Positions 48,495 to 59,200 of a DNA stretch of 64,000 nt are shown here, in pieces (within the stretch, counting starts at the first letter, position 1; each line of letters opens with the position of its first letter). The DNA is from Mesorhabditis belari (Eukaryota; Nematoda; Chromadorea; Rhabditida; Rhabditidae): the NCBI GenBank assembly GCA_958450365.1, contig CAUEEP010000743.1, forward strand, positions 4,208,001 to 4,272,000, given 5' to 3'. The notes beneath the pieces are model-generated. The model ran no database searches. It saw only the letters and a program-made list of their open reading frames with translations, and was not told the origin of the DNA. Both the position numbers and the translations under genes were made by a program.

Positions 48495-49267
48495 CAGGGT
48501 GACCAAGAATTACCGCAACACACAAAAGGCCTGGCTTTTAACCAATGCAACCCATCTCTTTTAACCAATGCAACCCATGCAACCAATGCAACCAATGCAA
48601 CCCATCTCTTTTAATCAATGCAACCAATGCAACCAATGCAACCCATCTCTTTTAACCAATGCAACCCATGCAACCAATGCAACCAATGCAACCCATCTCT
48701 TTTAACCAATGCAACCAATGCAACCAATGCAACCCTATCCAACCAATCTCGAAAAGTTAACTTAAATATCTTTATTCAACATATCACAGTAACAAATTAA
48801 TAATTAAACTCAAATTTACCTCCATCGGCATTCAGACACGCCTGCAAACGTTTGGGAAACGCGTTGACCGTGGCGAGCAAATAGGCATCATCGAGGGTAT
48901 CCCATGCTTTGATGAGCACCTCTTCCAGGGCGATCAGAAACTATACCCAGAGTTTCATAACGTTGAATGGTTCGAGAAACGAGGCTTCTGGGGACATTCA
49001 GGCGCTTTGAGATCTTGCTCGCCTGAACACGCTGCCGCTTGAGCTCAAGGATCGATTGTCGATGTGGAGACGCTTTCACCATTCCTGAAAACAACCATAC
49101 CAATGTATTGAAAGTTAGTAATTATAACATAAACTAAGAAAAATACACAAAAACCATAAAAATAGGTAAGCAAAAAGTGAAATGGGGCTCATAACATAAT
49201 ACGACGCGTCGTATTATGTTATCTTCACAACATCGCGACGTTGTTGCGGTAATTCTTGGTCACCCTG
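48495..49267 (-). mobile_element. Internally deleted mariner-like element with satellite array
   Basis: Terminal inverted repeats CAGGGTGACCAAGAATTACC at 48495 and the complementary copy ending at 49267 match over about 26 bp; TA follows on the right. Between the left terminus and the coding remnant lies an array of AATGCAACC units and TCTCTTTTAACC spacers (48540-48735). The transposase is reduced to its two ends (see 48797-49082). The element therefore depends on a transposase from elsewhere. Confidence 0.85.
48797..49082 (-). pseudogene. Fused ends of a mariner transposase
   Basis: The frame starts MVKASPHRQSILELKRQRVQ, continues with the paired helix-turn-helix (SKRLNVPRSLVSRTIQRYE) and DRPGRG. 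At that point it switches to another frame that gives EVLIKAWDTLDDAYLLATVN then FPKRLQACLNADGGKFE, the usual C-terminus. All catalytic residues between are deleted. The join lies around 48915-48930, where GGAAGAGG could belong to either side. Confidence 0.85.
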
Positions 49268-50743
49268 TAGGCCTGTAAATTTATGTCTTTGTGATAAACC
49301 TGAAAACGAAAGCTAGAAGAAAATGGTGAGAAGCTGATGCTGAGTTAATTACGATGAAAAGTCTTTGAAGAAAGCAAAAAAAAATGTTTGCCGATGAGCT
49401 CGCATTCTAAGCATATTGAAAAGGTTTATTTGCGGATTTGAAAACTGAAAGCTGAAATAGAAAAGATTTAGATTAAGAATGTTCATTCATTTTTAAGAAT
49501 TGTGAATCTCATTTGAGTATATAAAACTCTAAAACTCTACAATCTTTAGATTCATCTCTTACTTTAGATTCATCTTTCAATTTCCCTTCCGATTTTTGAG
49601 CACTACTAAAAAAGATTTGGAAAGAGCAAATGAGAGATCATCCATCAAACAAGAAAAGGTTTCAGATTCGAAAATTTTGTGAAAAGAAAAAGAAGAAGAA
49701 GAAGAAAAGGAATTGCGGGAAGACGTAGGTGTTCGTTGAGGAGAGGTGAAGGCTCTTGAGTCACTCTCGAGACCGCCACTCCTTCTTCCAATCCACCGGT
49801 CGCTTTCAGTCACCGATTCTCCCACGCCTCCCCTTTTTTCTCATTGTACCATTGTACCATACCTTCGCTGTACATATGTCTTTTTGATATTTTTTGTTAG
49901 CTTATCACTGGTTGAAACTCTCTAGATCAGTTATTCTGAAGTACTGTACTGATCGTAGGCACTGATTCTAGAATATTCTAGAATTCCTATTGATATCGAA
50001 TTTTTGAACTGACACTTTGTTCAAGTAAGTCCAAGTATTCTAGAGTTCAAGTAAGTCCGAGTATTCTATAGTTCAAGTAAGTCCACGTATCCAAGAGTTC
50101 AAGTAAGTCCAAGTATCCAAGAGTTCAAGTAAGTCCAAGTATCCAAGAGTTCAAGTAAGTCCAAGTATCCAAGAGTTCAAGTAAGTCCAAGTATCCAAGA
50201 GTTCAAGTAAGTCCAAGTCCAAATGTCCATTGATGTCAGCTAACGGAAAAGAACTTTCTGAAAAATCTCAAAAGTTTGAGAAAATCGATTTGAAAATCGA
50301 TTTGAAAACCGATTTTGCATACAATTCTAAAATGAATCTGACTAGTTTAAGAATAAAATAGATCTAGAATAGAGTTTAAATCTTTTAAGAAACAATTATT
50401 CACTTTTTCGGGAATCCTCTAGCAATTGTTGAAGAAAGCGATGACGATTGGTCACTGCACTTTGCGCCCCTTTCACTTCAGTTTCTATATAGATCGAAAT
50501 TCGTCGGCGTCGAAATTAGCACCCATCTTTTGTGTACGATTGAAAAAAAGGCCTTTTCTCGATCTCCATCCCTCCAATAATAACTTAATAATTTATTCAT
50601 TCATTTTTCTCATAAATTCATCACTCTTTAAACGTCAAACAAGTGTTCTCCAAATTATTTTTTTAAAAAAATGATTTTGTTCGGATAATTTAGCTATTAA
50701 ATACTTGTATTTACTTTAAATTAATACTATAAATTTTAAATTT
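49268..50743. other. Intergenic stretch with a 26-bp minisatellite
   Basis: At about 50015-50222 the unit GTTCAAGTAAGTCCAAGTAT plus CCAAGA is repeated about eight times with small variation. It contains GTAAGT in each unit, identical to a strong splice donor. The rest is AT-rich with no recognised gene. Confidence 0.7.
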
Positions 50744-51290
50744 TCGATCCCGGCGGCTAGAAACATTGCTTCTTTTTCCCATTATTATGGGTTTTTTCTT
50801 AACAACATTTGGGTAATAGGGATAAATAAGGGTAAAAATTTCCTCCGTTGTTTTGTAATTCGATTTATGTAACCAATCGATTTATGGTTTGTTATATCAG
50901 AAAATCCTATTATTTACTTACAAATAGAGCCGTCGTAGCCGACCGGATAGGAGTCTTGTACAGCCGTCGTAGCCGACCGGATAGGAGTCTTGTACAGCCG
51001 TCGTAGCCGACCGGATAGGAGTCTTGTACAGCCGTCGTATCCGACCGGATAGGAGTCTTGTACAGCCGTCGTAGCCGACCGGATAGGAGTCTTGTACAGC
51101 CGTCGTAGCCGACCGGATAGGAGTCTTGTCTCCTAGTCGGCGGGTCAAAAGTTCGATCCCGGCTACCAGAAAAATTGCTTCTTTTTCCCATTATTATGGG
51201 TTTTTCCTTAACAACATTTGGGTAATAGGGGTAATTAGGGATAAAGGTTTCCTCCGTTGTTTTTTAATTCATTATTCGTGTCGAATAAAT
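50744..51290 (+). mobile_element. SINE-like units, partial copy B and full copy C
   Basis: Copy B (50744-50870) is only the 3' part, from TCGATCCCGGC into the tail with CCCATTATTATGGG. Copy C starts with the shared leader (TTATATCAGAAAATCCTATT), has six starts of the 34-nt unit from about 50930, then the complete 62-nt tRNA-like head at 51105-51166 (acceptor-like GTAGCCG/CGGCTAC) and the tail to about 51290. Orientation is opposite to copy A at 44040-44510. Confidence 0.7.
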
Positions 51291-51481
51291 ATACTATACT
51301 ATAATTGTATTTATAAATGTTTCAAAAAAAATTAATAATAATGAACGGGGATCGAAAGAAAAAGAAAAATGTAGTGCATAAAATCTATGAAACATTTGAT
51401 CTATTCATTTCAATTTTAATCTAAAACTTTCAATCAAATTTTTTTTCTTTTTGCTCTCAAAACCCACTTTTTCCCAGTAAA

Positions 51482-52055
51482 CACCAATAGTCAAGGACAG
51501 TGAAATGTGGCCACTTATTCCTCTGACTCATCGCAGAAAGTTTTTCTTTCAAATTTCGAAATCTCTAAATACCGAAATCTCTAAATTTTCTCTAATAGTA
51601 GTGCACCGTGAGCGTCGCCTAAATTGCTCGAAATCTCGAAAACCGCTTATCAGAACCTATTGATGCGGGGTCGGAAAATGTAGCTGACGATGAGATCTAG
51701 TTGGGGATTTGAGTGTTGAGTTTCTTGGGAAAGCTTGGAAACCGTAAAATAGTCATCAACTCGGCTCCAATCGATTCGCCTATAGCTCCAATCGATAGCT
51801 CCAATCGATTCGCCTACCCTGAGTACCCTCGGAAAATTTACAGCTCAAATATCTTCTTATTATAACATCTAAAATGCCTGTAAATGACTGTAAACTGTTC
51901 TTTGTGCGGCTGCGTGCTCGCCGTCTGGCAAACCGTTCCGGCATAAATCCCTGAATTCCAGCAATCTTCTTTTATCTTCTGTAATAGCTTGGAAACCGTA
52001 AAATAGTCATCAACTCAGCTCGCTGGGGTGCACTACTATTAGAGAAAATACGGTA
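51482..52055. mobile_element. MITE family 2 copy with 140-bp internal insert
   Basis: The right end reads GGGTGCACTACTATTAGAG then AAAATACGGTA. The body has AACCGCTTATCAGAACCTA. A 140-bp inner block (TGCGGCTGCGTGCTCGCCGT within it) is shared with the copy at 63079-63437 but absent from the cluster at 42966-43436. The 90 bp before its left end also match those before the copy at 42966. Confidence 0.8.
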
Positions 52056-52547
52056 ATTCAAGTGTTAAAACTTAAACTCTCTACTTTACAATGTTAAAAA
52101 TCCCCTTGATTCCCTTGATGTTAGAATTGACATTAGAACTCCCTGGATTCTCTTTAAAAGCTAAAAGCTAAAAGAATCTATGTATTCTGGTAAAGTCAAA
52201 AGTCTAATTGAAAGAAGAGCTTGAATTTATGTTTGTCAATTTTTCTTGTCCTCTCCGAGCGAAAGGCTTTTGAAAATCTCAAGGGGATCCCCACTTTACC
52301 CCTTTTCAAGTCAACCGAAATATTGAATTGGTGAATTGAAAATTGCCGGACTTTGAACTAAAATTTATTCAACATGAAACGATGAATTCATTCGAAATAA
52401 TTTCCATTATTATTGACAACTTGTGCCCATTTTACAGGCAATTTGCGGGGTTACAGCCATCCTCTTTCGTAGTAGGATTTTGGTTTGTGTGTGAGACAAG
52501 TGTGAGACTCAAAAATCGAGGACTGGAGATGTCCCAGTTTGAGCATT

Positions 52548-52820
52548 TGAGCATTTGAGCACTTTCTTCAAAAGAAACCCATTTTGGTGTCAATAGAAAA
52601 GTTGTAGAGAATCAAAAATCAAGCTTATAGCCAAATTTCCAAAAAGACACACTTAGTATTTTCGCTTAAAATGCAAGTTTTATGAAAATTCGTAAATTTG
52701 GCATTTCTTGAAAACCAGCTTTTGAATCGTTCTGAAAATTTGGATATAAGCTTGATTTTTGATTCTCTACAACTTTTCCATTGACACCAAAATGGGTTTC
52801 TTTTGAAGAAAGTGCTCAAA
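52548..52820. mobile_element. Fold-back element
   Basis: GAGCACTTTCTTCAAAAGAA at the left pairs with its complement near 52800-52817. The arms of about 100 bp are nearly perfect, including CCATTTTGGTGTCAAT and AATCAAAAATCAAGCTTAT. It has no coding capacity. Confidence 0.8.
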
Positions 52821-53001
52821 CTGTCACATATGACAATAGCCGGCAGTTTTCAATTCACCAACCCAATAGTTCTCATCCAAAATATTAATACTATTTATTT
52901 TTATCTAATGATCAACGCTTTTATTCATGTTTTAGTGTTTCAAAGATTTCCCATCTCCATCTTTCTCTCAAAAACGAATTATGTAGCTAGGCTTCTTCTT
53001 G

Positions 53002-54066
53002 AAATTGAGCTTTAACTTGAGCTTGAAATTGAGCTTGAAATTGAGCTTTAACTTGAGCTTGAAATTGAGCTTGAAATTGAGCTTGAAATTGAGCTTGAAA
53101 TTGAGCTTGAAATTGAGCTTTAACTTGAGCTTGAAATTGAGCTTGAAATTGAGCTTTAACTTTCTTGGCTCTTCGCTTTCTTGGCTATTAAAGGGATAAT
53201 AATTTGATATTGTTTTTTTTGATAATTCCCATTTTATTGAAACAATTCCTCTTCTTTGGAACCTTTATTTTACGGAATGTAGAGATGTTTTTGAAGTCAC
53301 CCACACAACCATTTCATCTTTTTTTTTTTTGTTTGTGTGTCTCGAGTGAAATGTGATATTCGAGTCGCGAGTTGTCCATCTTCACCCGGTGGGGTCCTTT
53401 CACAAATCTTTTCCCCTCTATATCTCTTTCCCTTTTTTCTCAATTCACGAAAAAGTGTCCCCATTTCCCCCCTTTCAATCTCTTCCCCTCTGGCGGTCAC
53501 TTCAAACGAAATTCATCTCTGAAACTAACTAAACCTTGATCTTTCAAATACACAGGATTTTTTTTCTTGAAGTATTTCTCTAACTAGGAAAGAGTACTAG
53601 ATCATTGTGGGATTTCAAAACAACGAGATCTAGCCCATCCGATAGAAAATCCCGAAACAGTTTTTCAAGTGACGGATTCGAACTCACTACAAGAATTCGA
53701 TTCGTTCCATAGACAAGCAAACTATCCACTACACCACCGCCGACACTGAAAGATGACCGCCATAAGCGTAAACTCAGCTCAAAAGTTTATAGCAAAAACT
53801 TTGACGAGAAATCTCGCATTTACGAGCTATTCAGCAGATTTTGATTATAAATTCGATTTTCTATCAAATGGACTAAGTCTCGTTTAGAAATCACACAATA
53901 CTCTTCTCTAGTTAAATCTTGAAATCAGTTGAATGTGGCTTACAAGTCAGCTAAGCTTACATTTGGCTAAGCTTACATTTGGCTAAGCTTACATTTGGCT
54001 AAGCTTACATTTGGCTAAGCTTACATTTGGCTAAGCTTACATTTGGCTAAGCTTACATTTGGCTAA
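53002..54066. repeat. Two minisatellites (12-bp and 16-bp units)
   Basis: At 53002-53162 the unit TTGAAATTGAGC alternates with TTTAACTTGAGC in about 13 units. At 53946-54066 the unit GGCTAAGCTTACATTT occurs about seven times. The frame 52999-53199 through the first array is an artefact of unit length 12 and carries no known domain. Confidence 0.85.
53669..53746 (-). pseudogene. tRNA-like sequence
   Basis: On the minus strand 78 nt begin GTGTCGG and end CCGTCAC (6 of 7 pairs), with an A-box-like GTGTAGTGGATAG and a good B box GAGTTCGAATCC. The anticodon arm does not form, so a functional tRNA is unlikely. It resembles the sequence at 45046-45119 in its TGGTGTAGTGG part. Confidence 0.4.
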
Positions 54067-56222
54067 GCAAAGCAAATCTAAATTCTCTCAACGCTCTCGT
54101 AAAGTCGACAAAATGGGATGAGAAGCAAGGATAACAAAAGAAACTTTGGGAAAGAGTGGATAAAAAAAAGAGGGAGATCAAAGACACACCAGTCACTCAT
54201 AGACGATCTTGAATCTTTCTACTCAAGAGCGGACAAGTGAAGACACGTGGCGCTGCTCTCGTTTTTATCGTGGCCCACTGGCCCGCTTCATTCCGAAATC
54301 GAAAAACACTAATCTTGTGGTTTGTGAGTTTGAAATTTTATTTTCTTCACTTTACTGAACACCTTAGTACTTCACTTTACTGAACACCTCTTTTACTTTA
54401 GTAAGCTTTCAAACTCGAACTTCCAATCTCAGTGTTCGATTAGAGAATTCACTCCACGAAAAAAAAATGTTTATCAAATTGTTTAAACGATTAAATTGTT
54501 AGTGAGCACTTCTCTCAATTGCCTAGACAGATTAAACAGCTTCCAGCTTCCAGTTCTTTTTCTAAAATGTATTCAGTGTTCAGCTAGATTTGCAAGCTTT
54601 CCGCAAAGGCGAGTTTATGAAATTTGTGAGGGATTCTGCCTTTTCCTCATCTTTTTTTCCGAAATTCTTCCAAACTCAGAGCGTTCCTTTTTTTAGAAAA
54701 TTTGCACACTATTTCTTTTTATCAATGTTATTTCCTTTTTCTTTTTTGCTTTAAACTTTGAAAGTTTTTCAATAAAAGTTGCTTGATTGACTGTAGTTAG
54801 GACTGTAGTTTGACTGTAGTTTGACTGTAGTTTTTAAGTTAAGAATGGTGACGTGGGTTATCCATGAGTTCACGTGATAAACAGAAAAAAAAACTATCAA
54901 AAAACGAGAAGATCTTCATCACAAAGTGTTTCAAAGAAGCGAAAAGAAAAAGAGAAGCAACTGTTGTTTTCTGAAGTGTTGAGGAGGTTGAAGGATAGAT
55001 CAATGGAGAAAGGAGGGAAACGGGGAAACGATCGAAAGGGGGATGGATCATCAGTGACGCCTTAGGGGAAACCTCGTCCACCCAAAGCCACCTGACTCTT
55101 TTCTCCAATATTTTTCTTATCTCTTGATGATTCTCCTTTGGTTATCCACCACCTTTTCCTTTTTTCTTTAACTCAATCTCGGCACTGTGTACGAGAACGC
55201 TTTACTCGTCTGCTTTATTATTTTCTTTGATTGATTTTATGGAAATTGAGGAGACTTTTTGATCTTTCTATTGAATTTAATGAATTTAATGAATTTAATC
55301 AACTGAATCAATTGAATCAATTGAAATATTACAAACAAAACCTTTAAAGGCTCTGGAGATCAAAGCCTTTTGTTAAAAGCCTTTTCTTAAGGCTATAAGT
55401 TTGCTGAAGATCGTCTATTCTACGTTTATTCACTAAGATTCAATGACAATTAAGCTGATTACATCAGTGAGAGCTTTTTTGTTAGAAAGCGAAGATAGGC
55501 CATTTGTCGTGGTCTTTTCTTTCACACCTAGATGGAAAAGGAGTCGGTCACTCTCTCGGGCCTTCCCAATGGTCGCTAGCTCGTTTATTACCGAGAGCAC
55601 AGAGAGAATGGTTGGACGGGATCTCCTCTCGTTTCTCTTTCATCTTTTTTTTTTCAAGCAGGAAGTCTTTGTAGTCGATTTCTTTTAAAATCTTTCAATT
55701 CAATCTTGTTTTCAAAGCTCTCCAATTGTTTTCAAACTTTTGATCTTGCTAGAGCTTTTTTTTTGGCTTAGATTTAGAGTGGAAGAATTTATGATCAAAG
55801 CTATTTAAAGAAGTTGATGATCAGGTTCTTAAGTTGATGATCAAGCTATTTAAAGAAGTTGATGATCAAGTTCTTAAGTTGATGATCAAGTTATTAAGTT
55901 GATGATCAAGTCCTTAAGGTTATGATCAAGTTCTTAAGTTGATGATCAGGTTCATAAGTTGATGATCAAGTTATTAAGTTGATGATCAAGTTCTTAAGTT
56001 GATGATCAAGTTCTTAAGTTGATGATCAAGTTGATGACCAAAGCTATTTAAAATCCTTGCTAATAATTCAATTGCTAACTTTAAAAGAATACAATCCTGT
56101 TCTTCTTTGGACTTTCTTGTTATTAAATTCTTGTTATTTTAAATTCTTTAAGCTGTGAGAAAATCTTTTTACTTCTTTTTAATTCTGATTATTATTTATC
56201 TTGCTCAGAAAGAAATGAATGA
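54067..56222. other. Upstream region of the FGF gene with a 20-bp repeat
   Basis: At about 55793-56045 an irregular tandem repeat of AAGTTGATGATCAAGTTCTT occurs about ten times. The rest is AT-rich with no supported exon. The last few hundred bases should hold the FGF promoter; ATG at 56223 is preceded by no clear acceptor. Confidence 0.5.
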
Positions 56223-59200
56223 ATGATGTTGGGATCAGCGGTGAGTGCTGGCGGCAGTGCCATTGGTCCGTCCACTTCTTCTGCATATTCCACATGGTTT
56301 GTGTGAAATTTAAAACAAAATAGAATCTAATCCTTTCATTATTCTTTTTGTTACTTTTATTTTCTTCTAGGTATGATGAAGCGATTTTTGTACCACGAAA
56401 TATTCGAGCTACTCGTGTTCTTCCTCCAAAAACTTTGCCTGAGGTAGGGTTTTAAAAAGATATAATAATATTAATAATAAGAATAATAATAATACATTTT
56501 AAAAACTGCTTAAACTTTAAAAATCATAAATGTATTCTTTAGGAATTCGAGCAAAGGCAAATCAATCGAGTAACTTTTTGGAAAAGTGAGCCAACGACGA
56601 CGATCAAGCCACATGTATCTAGATCAAGGCTGCTTGATAGAAGGTAAAGAAAAAAAGAGAAAAAGATTTGGAAATACCGTATTTCTTCGAATAGAAGACC
56701 GGGTAAAGAGCATCATCGCGTACTCCTGCGTAGCAGCCCTTTTTAAAATTTTTTTTCTGCATAAAAGCTTTCAATCAAGTGTTATAGGGCTGGAAAATGA
56801 CTCAAAAATCTGTTAGCTCATGTGGTATTTTTGAGCCATTTTCCAGCTCTATAGCACTTGATTGAAAGCTTTTTTGCAGAAAAGAAATTTTAAAAAGGGC
56901 TGCTACGCTGGAGTACGCGATCATACTCTTTACCCGGTCTTCTATTCGAAGAAATACGGTATTTAAGATAAAGATAATATTAAACACATTTAAAAGAAAT
57001 ATGATCTAAATTTGATCGTTTTGATTAATTTGTAGAACGGAGACAAGGATAGGCACCAATTCGACATCAAAGACAGATCTTCCAGAAAGTTTTCCTCTTC
57101 AAGAAATCGATGAGTCTTCTGTTCACAGGTCATAAAAAAAACAAGCAAACAAATTATTATTAGAAGATCAACTTTCTGTCGTAAAAACTACCGTAATCTT
57201 GTTTCCGATTTTGTCATAAATTGGACTATTTTGTTGAAGAAGTAAAAGAAAGCGAATAGAAAACTTGCAGTCATTACGATTAGAGTGTGTTCCCCACGAG
57301 TAATGCGTTTTTTTAAAACGTACACTTAGGAAAAATTACCGTACTTTTAGTGAAAATTATGGGGGTGGGACAAATGCGACCTTTTTTTGCTGGAAAAGGC
57401 TGTAGAGCTTCGAAAATCTTTCCATGTAAGGGAATCGTATGCGTAGATTCCGAATTTCGACAAATCAGACCTCGCTGACACGTCAAATTTGGGCTAAAAG
57501 GCAACAACTGTGGAAAAGCGTTAAGTTGCGTAGTTTTTGCCTTTTAGCCCAAATTTGGCGTGTCAGCGAGATCTGATTTGTCGAAATTCGGAATCTACGC
57601 ATACGATTCCCTTACATGGAAATATTTTCGAAGCTCTACGGCCTTGCCTAAGGCCTTTTCCAGCAAAAAAAAGGTGCGCAAATGTCCAGGTGCGCAAAAA
57701 AAAGGTCGCATTTGTCCCACCCCCAAAATTATTGCAAAAAATTGGCGCAAAAAATCACGAGCGAGTTATATACGACTCTTTTTAAAGATATTCAGCCGTT
57801 TAACTGATTTGGTGGGAAATTCCCTTCACAAGTAAAGATATTCAATTTACTCGACGTGTAAAGAGGATTTGCTCGTAGTTACTTGACGTGTAAAGAGGAT
57901 TTGCTCGTAGTTACTCAACCAAAAACGTCGATTAATCGAGTAAAAATTACTTATGCAAATTTTACTCGAGTAATTACTTACTTACTCGCGAGGAACACAC
58001 TCTAATTACGATAGTTCTTAAAAGTTTAGAGATTCATTTAGAAAAGGTTTTTTTAAAAAAAAAGAGATTAAATTGAGAAATCCTTTAATTCTAAACAAAA
58101 AAAACCCCCCGAAATCTTTAAATTCAAAATGTTTTTACTTTAGCCCAGAACTAGCAGCAACATGTGCAACGTATGCTCAAACAATATCCTCCACAAATAG
58201 CTATGGAGCTTTTCGAATGTCTGATGGCAAATTGTAAGCCTTTTTAATAAAATCGAGTTTTTAAACACTAGAAAATAGAAATAGCTTTTTTTAAATTTCT
58301 TACAAATAAACTCTAGATCAAATCACACAATGCGTCGTGGGGCGTTGTTTTGTCGGAGTGGAACTTGGTTGGAGGTGAGGATAAAGTTGTTTTGCGTCAA
58401 AATACATTAGCAGATAAGCATTGAAATCTAATTTATTGAATCCAAAAAATCTAAAAAATTATTGCAAAAAAAATGACGCAAAAGTGACGAGTCCCCGGAT
58501 TATATACGACTCTTTTTAAAGATATTCAGCTGTTTAACTGATTTGGTGGGAAATTCCCTTCACAAATAAAGATATGCAATTTACTCGACGTGTAAAGAGG
58601 ATTACTCGTAGTTACTCGTTACATTTTACTTTTGTCGGAGCGGAACTTGGTTGGAGGTGAGGATAAAGTTGTTTTGCGTCAAAATACATTAGCAGATAAG
58701 CATTGAAATCTAATTTATTATTATATAATCAATAAACTATCAATAAACTATCAATAAACTATCGATAAAATATAGATAGATACTTTATTCAGGACCTGAG
58801 TGCGCTAGTAATTTAAAGTGCGCTAGTAATTTAAAGTGCGCTAGATTTAAGATTAAAACACATGAATTCATACACATAACACGAAAAGGGCCGATAAAAA
58901 GAAACACGATATAATATATGTAAAAAGTGGGTAGCACAGATAATGTCAAGGATCCACTAGAGCTTCAAGATCAAATATCAATAAAATATCAATAAACTAT
59001 CAATAAACTATCAATAAACTATCAATAAACTATCAATATAAACAAATGAATTTAGATTTTGGATGAAAAGGAGTCAAGGCGAAGACACCGACACAGAAAT
59101 CCCGAGCTCGTCCGGGGGAACACTCACACTCGCTCGGAATTCAGTTGGTTTTGAAAAGCTTTCGATTTTAAGATTTATAAAAACATTCGAATATGATTAC

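Noticed and set aside
50015..50222. Regular repeats that might suggest a CRISPR array
   Set aside because: The units are head to tail without unique spacers, in a eukaryotic genome. This is a minisatellite.
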